A stretch of 64,000 bases of DNA from Caulobacter segnis (lineage in GTDB: Bacteria > Pseudomonadota > Alphaproteobacteria > Caulobacterales > Caulobacteraceae). The stretch spans positions 2,542,001-2,606,000 of the forward strand of contig NZ_CP096040.1 of NCBI RefSeq assembly GCF_023935105.1, given 5' to 3'. Under the pieces are notes generated by a model that was not told the DNA's origin, made no database searches, and was given only the letters and a program-made list of their open reading frames with translations. The position numbers and the translations under genes are program-made. Position 1 is the first letter of the stretch, and each line of letters opens with the position of its first letter. Shown here piece by piece: positions 8,504 to 16,162 of the stretch.

Positions 8504-9181
8504 ATGAGCGAGGGCCGTCTGGCCGACCGGGCCTATACGGGCATCGTCGAAATGATCAACAGCGACGGCCTGGAGGTGGGTGATCGCCTGCCGTCCGAGT
8601 CGCGTCTGGCGGAGATCTTCGGCATGTCACGCACGGTCGTGCGCGAGGCGCTCGTCCGGCTGGCGGCCGATAGCATCACCGAAGCTCGCCGCGGCGCCGG
8701 CTCGTACGTGAAGAACCGTCCGTCCGACAAGCTGGGCGCTTACATGCCGTTGTCCGAGCTGCCGTCGACCATGGGCAGCTATGAGGTGCGGTTCGTGCTC
8801 GAGGCCGAGGCCGCGCGGCTGGCGGCGATGCGACGCTCAGCCGAGGAGATGGCCAGTATCGAGGACGCGCTGTCGAAGTTGCGCTCGGCGCTGCTGTCCA
8901 GCGCGCCGGCCCACGCCGAGGACATGGAGCTGCATCGCCAGATCGTGCTGGCGACCGCCAATCCCGCCTTCCTCGTCGCGTTCGAGGCGCTGGAGGCGGA
9001 TGTCGACAAGATCATGCGCGCCGGGGTCGACATCTCGCGGTCGCGTCCGCCGGAAGCGATCGAGGCGATGATGCGCGAGCACGAGATGATCGTGGAGGCG
9101 ATCCGGGCGCAGGACGGCGACGGCGCGGCGCTGGCCATGCGCTGGCACCTGTCATGCGGACGAAAGCGGCTGATGCCCTAG
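8504..9181 (+). CDS. FadR-type GntR transcriptional regulator
   Basis: A 225-residue regulator. ATG 8504 follows GGGAG (8491-8495) and gives 'MSEGRLADRAYTGIVEMI'. The winged helix-turn-helix (residues about 5-70) shows 'GLEVGDRLPSESRLAEIFGM' and 'SRTVVREALVRLAADSITEA'. The C-terminal FCD effector domain follows, with the potential metal-binding pattern D..H in 'EDMELHRQI' and His in 'MREHEMIVEAI'. FCD regulators sense sugar acids or other carboxylic acids. It runs convergently into the gluconokinase gene with a 30-nt overlap of the ends, which points to a gluconate-type or related sugar-acid ligand (inference). Confidence 0.88.
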   Translation: MSEGRLADRAYTGIVEMINSDGLEVGDRLPSESRLAEIFGMSRTVVREALVRLAADSITEARRGAGSYVKNRPSDKLGAYMPLSELPSTMGSYEVRFVLEAEAARLAAMRRSAEEMASIEDALSKLRSALLSSAPAHAEDMELHRQIVLATANPAFLVAFEALEADVDKIMRAGVDISRSRPPEAIEAMMREHEMIVEAIRAQDGDGAALAMRWHLSCGRKRLMP

Positions 9182-9766
9182 GTTCGCGAGAGGCGTCGGC
9201 GTCCGAAGCCAGGCATGGGCGATGTCGCACAGGCGTTCCGGTGGCTCGACGGCGTCGAGCGTGAAGACCATCTCATCGGCGTCTGGTCGCTCGAGGGTGG
9301 CCAGTTGGCTATCCAACAGGCTGGTTGGCATGTAGTGGCCCGAACGCTGGCTGAGCCGCCTCAGGAGTTCGTCATAGCCCGCGTCCAGCAAGACGAAGCG
9401 CGTGGGAACCGGAATGGCCTCGCGCAGACGCTGGCGGTAGCGGAGGCGCAGCGCCGAGCACGCCGCCACGACCGCGCCGCCTGACGCGAGGGTCTCGCCG
9501 ATGGCGGCGCCCAGGCGATCCAGCCATGGCCAGCGGTCGTCATCGTCCAGGGGCTTGCCGGCCCGCATCTTGGCGACCGCGCGGGCGTCATGAAAGTCGT
9601 CGCCTTCCAGGAACGGGCAGTCCAGTCTTTGGGCCAGCAACGCGCCCAGCGTCGACTTTCCGCTTCCGCTAACGCCCATGGCGATCACGGCGAGGCCGGT
9701 TGGGCGTGCGAGTCTGGCTGACGATGGCAAGCGATGTCCCCGAGGCTGGCGGACGGGCAGACGCAT
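9152..9766 (-). CDS. Gluconokinase
   Basis: Shikimate-kinase-fold gluconokinase: phosphorylates D-gluconate to 6-phosphogluconate. Visible motifs are the Walker A loop GVSGSGKST, 'EGDDFHDARAVAKMRAGKPL', 'DDDDRWPWL', CSALRLRYR and RSGHYMPTSLLDSQLATLE, all typical. The start is uncertain. ATG 9766 gives 204 residues with an extra basic leader; a GTG at 9688 (reading MIAMGVSGSG) would give the usual compact N-terminus and may be the true one. The far end overlaps the convergent GntR gene by 30 nt. It is divergent from the beta-helix gene at 9900, with the CGACCATGGTCG palindrome between them. Confidence 0.88.
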   Translation of the reverse strand: MRLPVRQPRGHRLPSSARLARPTGLAVIAMGVSGSGKSTLGALLAQRLDCPFLEGDDFHDARAVAKMRAGKPLDDDDRWPWLDRLGAAIGETLASGGAVVAACSALRLRYRQRLREAIPVPTRFVLLDAGYDELLRRLSQRSGHYMPTSLLDSQLATLERPDADEMVFTLDAVEPPERLCDIAHAWLRTPTPLANLGHQPLSSA

Positions 9767-9828
9767 CGAGGGATCGACACGGCAGGATTGGGCTCGGGTT
9801 CTAGCGGGGCGTCGGCGAGGCGTAACTA

Positions 9829-9840
9829 CGACCATGGTCG
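9829..9840. promoter_or_regulatory. Palindromic operator candidate CGACCATGGTCG, copy 1
   Basis: A perfect 12-bp palindrome, embedded in ACTACGACCATGGTCGAGG, in the divergent gap between gluconokinase and the first beta-helix gene, ending 60 nt before ATG 9900. The same core with longer symmetry is found upstream of the receptor at 16163. Candidate binders are the GntR regulator at 8504 and the LacI regulator at 19382. Confidence 0.6.
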
Positions 9841-9899
9841 AGGATGGTGGCCGCCGCCCCGCCTTCTAGTCTGCCGCCAAAGTAGATTTGGGGAGTGGC

Positions 9900-12800
9900 A
9901 TGCGAGCGATCCTGTTGTCGGCGGTGTTGTCGGGGATTTGGGCGGCTTCGAGCCCCGCCATGGCGGCGGTCCCCATCGGTTCGGCTCTGCCGATGACGCC
10001 GGACGATCCTCGCGCGATCACGGTCAAGGCCGCGGGCGACGGCCGCGCCGACGACACCGACGCGGTCCAGCAGGCGATCGACGCTGCGCGAGACAAGGCG
10101 GGCCATGGCCTGGTCTTCCTGCCGTCAGGTCGCTACCGCCTCAGCCGCAGCATCCTGGTGCCGCCGGGCGTGCGGGTCTTCGGCGTGGGCAAGACCCGGC
10201 CAGTCTTCGTGCTGGGCGCCAATACCCCCGGCTTCCAGGAGGGCGTGGGCACGATGATCGTGTTCACGGGCGGCGACCAGTATCAGGTCGGCGACATCCC
10301 CGTGCCGGTCCCGACCGTGCGCCCCGCGACCGCCAAGGTCCGCGACGCCAATTCCGGCACCTTCTATTCGTCGATGGCCAATATCGACATCGAGATCGGC
10401 GACGGCAATCCGGCGGCGGCGGGCGTCCGATTCCGGATGGCCCAGCACGCCTTCCTCCGTCACATGGACTTCCGCCTGGGCTCGGGGTTCGCCGGTGTCT
10501 ATCAGGCCGGCAACGTCATGGAGGATGTCCACTTCCATGGCGGCCGCTACGGCATCGTCACCGAGAAGACCTCGCCCGCCTGGCAGTTCACATTGATAGA
10601 CTCGAGTTTCGACGGCCAGCGCGACGCGGCGATCCGCGAGCACGAGGTCGATCTGACCCTGGTCAACGTGGCCATCAAGAACACCCCGGTCGGGATCGAG
10701 ATCGATCGGGGCTACAGCGACAGCCTGTGGGGCAAGAACGTCCGCTTCGAGAACGTCTCCAAGGCGGGCGTCGTCATCTCGGCCGAGGACAGCGTCTTCA
10801 CGCAGATCGGCTTCGACAACGCCGTGGCGTCCAACACTCCGGTGTTCGCCCGCTTCCGCGACAGCGGCAAGACGGTGCCAGGAAAGGGCAAGGCCTATCG
10901 CGTGGGTTCGTTCACCTACGGCCTGACCCTGCCGGGCCTGGGCCAGATGGGCCAATACGAGACGCGCTCGGACATCACGCCGCTGAAGACCTTGCCGGCG
11001 ACCACGGCGCCGGCGCTGCGGTCCTTACCGCCGATGAGCGCGTGGACCAACGTCAAGACCCTGGGGGTGAAGGGCGACGGGACCAGCGACGACACCGCTG
11101 CGCTGCAGAAAGCGATCGACACCCATCGGGTGCTGTACCTGCCGACCGGCTTCTACATGGTCTCCGACACCCTGAAGCTTCGGCCCGACACGGTGCTGAT
11201 CGGGCTGCATCCGGCGCGGGCCCAGTTGGTCATTCCTGATGGCAGTCCGGGCTACGTCGGGGTCGGGACGGTGAAACCGATCCTGGAGACCCCGCGCGGC
11301 GGCGACAACATCGTGTCGGGCATCGGCCTGTTCACCGGCCGCGTGAACCCGCGCGCCTCGGCGCTGCTGTGGCGATCGGGCGAGAATTCCCTGGTCACCG
11401 ACGTCAAGATCATGGGCGGCGGCGGCACGCCGACCTCGGACGGCAAGCCGCTCTTCGTCGCCCAGGCCCGCAGCGGCGATCCGGTGGCCGACGGCCGCTG
11501 GGACGCGCAATATCCCAGCATCTGGGTGACCGATGGCGGTGGCGGCACGTTCGCCAATGTCTGGAGTCCCAACACCTTCGCCTCTGCCGGCTTCTACATC
11601 AGCGATACCAAGACGCCGGGCCACATCTACGAGGTCTCGGTCGAGCACCACGTGCGCAACGAGTTCGTGCTCGATAATGTCGAGAACTGGGAGTTCCTGG
11701 CCCCTCAGACCGAGCAGGAGGTCGGCGATGGCCCCGACGCGGTGTCGCTGGAGATCCGCAACTCGAAGAACATCCTGTTCGCGAACTATCACGGCTACCG
11801 GGTCACGCGCACGTATCACCCGGCCGAGACGGCGGTGAAGCTGTTCAACTCGTCGGACATCCGCTTCCGCAACGTCCACATCAACGCCGAGAGCGGCGTG
11901 GCCCTGTGCGACAAGATCGGCTGCGGCACCTATCTGCGGGCGAGCAAATATCCGTTCGAGAACGCCATCCAGGACAAGACCAGCAAGCTGGAGGTCCGCG
12001 AACGAGAGTTCGCGGTGTTGGACGTCAAGGGTGAGCAGCCGCCGCCGGCGGCGGCAGATCCAAAGGTCCGGAAGCTGGAAACCGGCTTCTGGTCGATCTC
12101 GGGCGCGACGGCGGGCGCCGATGGCGCGCTCTATTTCGTCGAGAAGCGATTCCAGCGGATCTATCGCTGGACGGCGGCCAAGGGGCTGGAGATCGTGCGC
12201 GACAGTTCTCTGGATCCCACCAACCTGGCGGTCGACCGCTCGGGCAATCTTCTGGTGGTGTCGTCGCTGGGACCGCAGGGCGCGGTCTATTCTATAGATC
12301 CAAATGGGCCGAAGGACGCCCTCACCGTGATCGCGCCGACGACCGTCGCGCCGCGCGCCGGGGCCAAGACGCTGCTGCCGGTCAACTGGTGGAACAACGG
12401 CGAGTTCAAGGATCAGTACGACCCGGCCACGGGCCAGTTCACCACCCTGGCCGAGATGTTCGCCCGCGACGTCGGCGCGCCCAAGGCGCAGGAATATGTC
12501 TCGCCCGACGGCAGCGTGTCGCTGCCCGCTTTCCGGGTGTGGCAACAGGGACCGCCGGACCACGTCGGTTGGCGTTGGGCCGACAGCCTGCAGGCCAACG
12601 GCCTGATCGGCGGCGCGGTCGGCGAGCGGGTGTTTGTCACCAATGGATCCGAAAACCGGACCTACAGCGGTCAGGTCGGCCCCGGCGGGACGCTGACCGA
12701 TCTCAAGGTCTTCGCCAATCGGGGCGGGGAGAGCGTCGCGGTCGACGGGCAGGGGAATGTGTTCGTCGCCAACGGTCAGATCTTCCAGTACGCGCCGGAT

Positions 12801-12920
12801 GGCCGCCTGGCGGGCCGGATCGACGTGCCGGAGCGCCCGCTGCAGCTGATCTTCGGCGGCGAGGGCGGCAAGACCCTGTTCGTCCTGACCCATCGCTCGC
12901 TCTACGCGGTGACGCCCTAG
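9900..12920 (+). CDS. Secreted double beta-helix (pectate-lyase-3 type) plus propeller protein, copy A
   Basis: A 1006-residue exported protein. ATG 9900 follows GGGGAG closely and gives a signal peptide (residues about 1-24, ending SPAMA). Two pectate_lyase_3-type beta-helix modules follow: one opens with 'ITVKAAGDGRADDTDAVQQA' (about 40-330), the other with 'VKTLGVKGDGTSDDTAALQK' (about 380-690), each with a 'FLPSGRYR'/'YLPTGFYM' strand. This arrangement is that of GH55-like or GH28-related enzymes acting on polysaccharides. The last ~290 residues resemble a six-bladed NHL/SMP-30-like propeller ('LAVDRSGNLLVVSS', 'ESVAVDGQGNVFVANGQIF'). It is closely related to the next gene. The exact glycan and catalytic residues cannot be assigned here. 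Confidence 0.78.
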   Translation: MRAILLSAVLSGIWAASSPAMAAVPIGSALPMTPDDPRAITVKAAGDGRADDTDAVQQAIDAARDKAGHGLVFLPSGRYRLSRSILVPPGVRVFGVGKTRPVFVLGANTPGFQEGVGTMIVFTGGDQYQVGDIPVPVPTVRPATAKVRDANSGTFYSSMANIDIEIGDGNPAAAGVRFRMAQHAFLRHMDFRLGSGFAGVYQAGNVMEDVHFHGGRYGIVTEKTSPAWQFTLIDSSFDGQRDAAIREHEVDLTLVNVAIKNTPVGIEIDRGYSDSLWGKNVRFENVSKAGVVISAEDSVFTQIGFDNAVASNTPVFARFRDSGKTVPGKGKAYRVGSFTYGLTLPGLGQMGQYETRSDITPLKTLPATTAPALRSLPPMSAWTNVKTLGVKGDGTSDDTAALQKAIDTHRVLYLPTGFYMVSDTLKLRPDTVLIGLHPARAQLVIPDGSPGYVGVGTVKPILETPRGGDNIVSGIGLFTGRVNPRASALLWRSGENSLVTDVKIMGGGGTPTSDGKPLFVAQARSGDPVADGRWDAQYPSIWVTDGGGGTFANVWSPNTFASAGFYISDTKTPGHIYEVSVEHHVRNEFVLDNVENWEFLAPQTEQEVGDGPDAVSLEIRNSKNILFANYHGYRVTRTYHPAETAVKLFNSSDIRFRNVHINAESGVALCDKIGCGTYLRASKYPFENAIQDKTSKLEVREREFAVLDVKGEQPPPAAADPKVRKLETGFWSISGATAGADGALYFVEKRFQRIYRWTAAKGLEIVRDSSLDPTNLAVDRSGNLLVVSSLGPQGAVYSIDPNGPKDALTVIAPTTVAPRAGAKTLLPVNWWNNGEFKDQYDPATGQFTTLAEMFARDVGAPKAQEYVSPDGSVSLPAFRVWQQGPPDHVGWRWADSLQANGLIGGAVGERVFVTNGSENRTYSGQVGPGGTLTDLKVFANRGGESVAVDGQGNVFVANGQIFQYAPDGRLAGRIDVPERPLQLIFGGEGGKTLFVLTHRSLYAVTP

Positions 12921-12953
12921 GGCGAAGGCGACCAATCCAAGACTTGCGTTTGT

Positions 12954-12981
12954 CCACGGCGGGGCCGAGATCCCGCCGTGG
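12954..12981 (+). repeat. Perfect 10-bp hairpin between the two beta-helix genes
   Basis: CCACGGCGGG (12954-12963) pairs with CCCGCCGTGG (12972-12981) around GCCGAGAT. It sits in the 77-nt space between the tandem genes, directly before GGGGAG of the second gene. No T-run follows, so it is more likely an mRNA-stability or translation-modulating element than a terminator (inference). Confidence 0.65.
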
Positions 12982-12997
12982 GGTAGGGGAGTACGGT

Positions 12998-15900
12998 ATG
13001 AAGACCTGGCTTGGCGCGGTGAGCGCGGCTTCGATCGCGTTGGCTCTGGCGGCGAGCGGGCCTGCCTGGGCGTCGGTTTCGGTCTTCGCGACGGCGCCTG
13101 ACGATCCCGCCGCCGTCGTGGTGAAGGGCAAGGGCGACGGCCGCGCCGACGACAGCGCCGCGCTGCAAGCCGCGATCGACGCCGCCGCGGCCAAGCCCGG
13201 CGGCGGTCTCGTCTTCCTACCCTCGGGTCGTTACCGGATCAGCAAGACCCTTTTCCTGTGGCCGGGCGTGCGGGTGTTCGGCGTCGGGGCGACGCGTCCC
13301 GAGATCGTGCTGGGCGACGCCACGCCTGGCTTCCAGAAGGGTCTGGCCAACATGGTGATCGTCGCCGGGGCCAAGCCGGATCCGGCGCGCCGCGTGGCCT
13401 TCCCGCCGCCCGGCAGCGTGCCGTTCAACAAGGACATCCCGGACGCCAACTCCGGCACCTTCTACACGGCGATGAGCAATATCGACTTCAAGATCGGGCG
13501 CGGTAATCCGGCCGCGACGGCGATCCGTTTCCACGCCGCCCAGCACGCCTTCCTCAGCCACATGACGTTCGACATCGGTTCGGGCCTGGCTGGGCTCTAT
13601 CAGATCGGCAACGAGGCCGAGGACCTGCACTTCAAGGGCGGGCGCTATGGCATCCTGACCGAGAAGCCGTCGCCGGCCTGGGGCTTCGTGCTGCTGGACT
13701 CCACCTTCGAGGGGCAGCGCGACGCGGCGATCCGCGAGCACGAGGCGGGCCTGACCCTGGTCAACGTCACCTTGCGTGACACCCCGGTGGGGATCGACAT
13801 CGACCGGGGCTACGGTGACTGGCTGTGGGGCAAGGACGTCCGCTTCGAGAACGTCTCCAAGGCGGGCGTCATCATCTCCAACGAGCGCAACGTCTATACC
13901 CAGGTCGGCTTCGAGAACGCGGTGGCCGCCAACACCCCGGTGTTCGCCCGCTTTCGCGACAGCGGCAAGACCACGCCGGGCCAGGGCAAGACCTACAAGG
14001 TCGCCGCCTTCAACCACGGTCTGACCTTGCCCGGCCTGGGCCAGATGGGCGACTACAAGACCACCGCGAAGACCGAGGCTCTCACGACCTTGCCGAAGGC
14101 GCGTGCTCCGGCGATCCGGGCCCTGCCGCCGACATCAGACTGGACGAACGTCCGGGCGCTCGGGGCCAAGGGCGACAACGTCACCGACGACACCGCCGCC
14201 ATTCAGAAGGTGATCGACGCGCATCGCGTGGTCTATTTCCCGACCGGCTTCTACCGGGTCACCGACACGCTGAAGCTGCGGCCGGACAGCGTGCTGATCG
14301 GCCTGCATCCCAGCCTGACCCAGATCGTGCTGCCCCACGGAACCCCCGCCTATCAGGGCGTTGGCGCGGCCAAGGCGCTGGTCCAGTCGGCGGATGGTGG
14401 CGACGCCATTGTTTCGGGCCTGGGGCTCTATACCGATGGCCAGAACCCGCGCGCCACGGCCCTGCTCTGGACGGCGGGCGCGAACTCGCTGGTCAGCGAC
14501 GTCAAGTTCCAGGGTGGTCACGGCACCAACCTCTACGACGGGACCCGCTTCAATCCCTACAACGCCAACGCGTCGGCGGACGCCGACCCGGCCAAGCGCT
14601 GGGGCGGCCAATATCCCAGTTTGTGGGTCACCAACGGCGGGGGCGGCACGTTTTCGAACCTCTGGAGCCCGAGCACCTACGCCTATTCGGGCATCTACGT
14701 CTCCGACACCCAGACGCCCGGCCATGTCTATCAGGCCTCGGTCGAGCATCACCTGCGCTCGGAGATCAGCCTGAATCGCGTGGCGAACTGGGAGTTCCTG
14801 GCCCCGCAGACCGAGGAAGAGGCGGGCGAGGGCGAGGAGACGGTGTCGCTGGAGATCCGCGACTCGCACGACATCCTGGTGGCCAACTACCATGGCTATC
14901 GGGTCACTCGGACGCGTCGGCCCGCGCCGGCGGCGGTCAAGGTCTACAACTCGCGCGACATCCGCTTCCGCAACGTGGCGGTCAACGGCGAGAGCGGGTT
15001 CTCGACTTGCGACGAGAACGGCTGCGCGGCCTTCCTGCGCCTGACCAAATATCCGTACGAGAACGCGATCCAGGACGTGACCCGCGGCCTGGAGGTGCGC
15101 GAGCGCCAGTTCGCGGTGCTGGATCTGCCTGCCGCGCCGCCGCCCGTCACGCCCTCGATCTTCCCCGTCGAGGCAAAGGTGGAGAAACTGGCGGGAGACT
15201 TCTATTCGCTGGGCGGCGGGGCCGTCGACGCAGCAGGCACGCTCTACTTCACCGACCGCCGCCATCAGCGCATCTACAGCTGGTCGGAGGCGCGCAAGCT
15301 TTCGATCGTGCGCGACAACACGCTGGATCCGATCAACCTGGCCGTCGACGCCTCCGGAAACCTGCTGGTGCTGTCGTCGGATGGCCGCGACGGCTCGGTC
15401 TACAGCTTCAAGCCGGGCGCGCCCGACACCGAGGTCGAGGTGATCACGGCGACGCCGGCGGCCGATCACCCCGGCGCGGCCACCGTTCTGCCGGTCAACT
15501 GGTGGAACAATGGTGAGTTCAAGGACCAACTGGACCTCGAGACCTACCAGTTCACGACCCTGGCCGAGATGTTCGCGCGCGACATGGCCTTGGCCAAACC
15601 CAAGGAATACGTCTCGCCCGACGGTAGTCTGGTCCTGCCGGCCTATCGTGTTTTCCAGCAGGGGCCGTCCGACCACCGAGGCTTGCGCTTCTCGGACGCG
15701 CTCGACACCTACGGCTTCACCACGGCCAAGCCTGGCCAGCGGGTGTTCCTCGCCAACAGCTCCGAGAACAAGACCTATAGCGGCCTTGTCGGGCCGCGCG
15801 GCGCGATCACGGACTTGAAGCCCTTCGCCGAGCGAGGCGGCGAGAGCGTCGCCGCGGACGCGGAGGGACGCGTATACGTCGCCAATGGACAGGTGTTCGT

Positions 15901-16036
15901 CTATGCGCCGGACGGTCGGGAACTGGGGCGTATCGACATGCCCGAACGCCCCCTGCAACTGGTGTTCGGCGGCCCGGACAAGCTGACCCTGTTCGTCCTC
16001 ACGCACCACGCGCTCTACGCGGTGCGGACCAAGTAG
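12998..16036 (+). CDS. Secreted double beta-helix plus propeller protein, copy B
   Basis: A 1012-residue paralogue of the preceding gene with the same order: signal peptide (about residues 1-25, ending GPAWA), beta-helix module 1 ('VVVKGKGDGRADDSAALQAA'), module 2 ('VRALGAKGDNVTDDTAAIQK') and C-terminal propeller ('LAVDASGNLLVLSS', 'ESVAADAEGRVYVANGQVF'). Long stretches are identical between the copies, e.g. GQRDAAIREHE, VRFENVSKAGV and NTPVFARFRDSGKT, so this is a tandem duplication that has since diverged. ATG 12998 follows GGGGAG. It likely acts on the same class of polysaccharide with altered specificity. The 126-nt gap after it carries an operator before the receptor gene. Confidence 0.78.
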   Translation: MKTWLGAVSAASIALALAASGPAWASVSVFATAPDDPAAVVVKGKGDGRADDSAALQAAIDAAAAKPGGGLVFLPSGRYRISKTLFLWPGVRVFGVGATRPEIVLGDATPGFQKGLANMVIVAGAKPDPARRVAFPPPGSVPFNKDIPDANSGTFYTAMSNIDFKIGRGNPAATAIRFHAAQHAFLSHMTFDIGSGLAGLYQIGNEAEDLHFKGGRYGILTEKPSPAWGFVLLDSTFEGQRDAAIREHEAGLTLVNVTLRDTPVGIDIDRGYGDWLWGKDVRFENVSKAGVIISNERNVYTQVGFENAVAANTPVFARFRDSGKTTPGQGKTYKVAAFNHGLTLPGLGQMGDYKTTAKTEALTTLPKARAPAIRALPPTSDWTNVRALGAKGDNVTDDTAAIQKVIDAHRVVYFPTGFYRVTDTLKLRPDSVLIGLHPSLTQIVLPHGTPAYQGVGAAKALVQSADGGDAIVSGLGLYTDGQNPRATALLWTAGANSLVSDVKFQGGHGTNLYDGTRFNPYNANASADADPAKRWGGQYPSLWVTNGGGGTFSNLWSPSTYAYSGIYVSDTQTPGHVYQASVEHHLRSEISLNRVANWEFLAPQTEEEAGEGEETVSLEIRDSHDILVANYHGYRVTRTRRPAPAAVKVYNSRDIRFRNVAVNGESGFSTCDENGCAAFLRLTKYPYENAIQDVTRGLEVRERQFAVLDLPAAPPPVTPSIFPVEAKVEKLAGDFYSLGGGAVDAAGTLYFTDRRHQRIYSWSEARKLSIVRDNTLDPINLAVDASGNLLVLSSDGRDGSVYSFKPGAPDTEVEVITATPAADHPGAATVLPVNWWNNGEFKDQLDLETYQFTTLAEMFARDMALAKPKEYVSPDGSLVLPAYRVFQQGPSDHRGLRFSDALDTYGFTTAKPGQRVFLANSSENKTYSGLVGPRGAITDLKPFAERGGESVAADAEGRVYVANGQVFVYAPDGRELGRIDMPERPLQLVFGGPDKLTLFVLTHHALYAVRTK

Positions 16037-16067
16037 TCCCACAAGAGGAAATAGGGTCGCAGGCGCC

Positions 16068-16083
16068 TACGACCATGGTCGTA
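16068..16083. promoter_or_regulatory. Palindromic operator candidate TACGACCATGGTCGTA, copy 2
   Basis: A perfect 16-bp palindrome sharing CTACGACCATGGTCG with the site at 9829. It overlaps a -10-like TATAGT (16082-16087) and ends 80 nt before the receptor ATG at 16163, a position suited to repression of a separate receptor promoter. Confidence 0.65.
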
Positions 16084-16162
16084 TAGTTAGCGGTCCCAAC
16101 GTCTGACAAGTTCCTCCCAAGCCGTCGCAGATGGTCTGAAAGAAGAATGGGAGGGTTGTAGG

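Noticed and set aside
12389..12997. Upstream extension of the second beta-helix gene into the first gene
   Set aside because: The frame is open but the extension is a shadow of the first gene's propeller; the signal peptide and ribosome-binding site fix the start at 12998.
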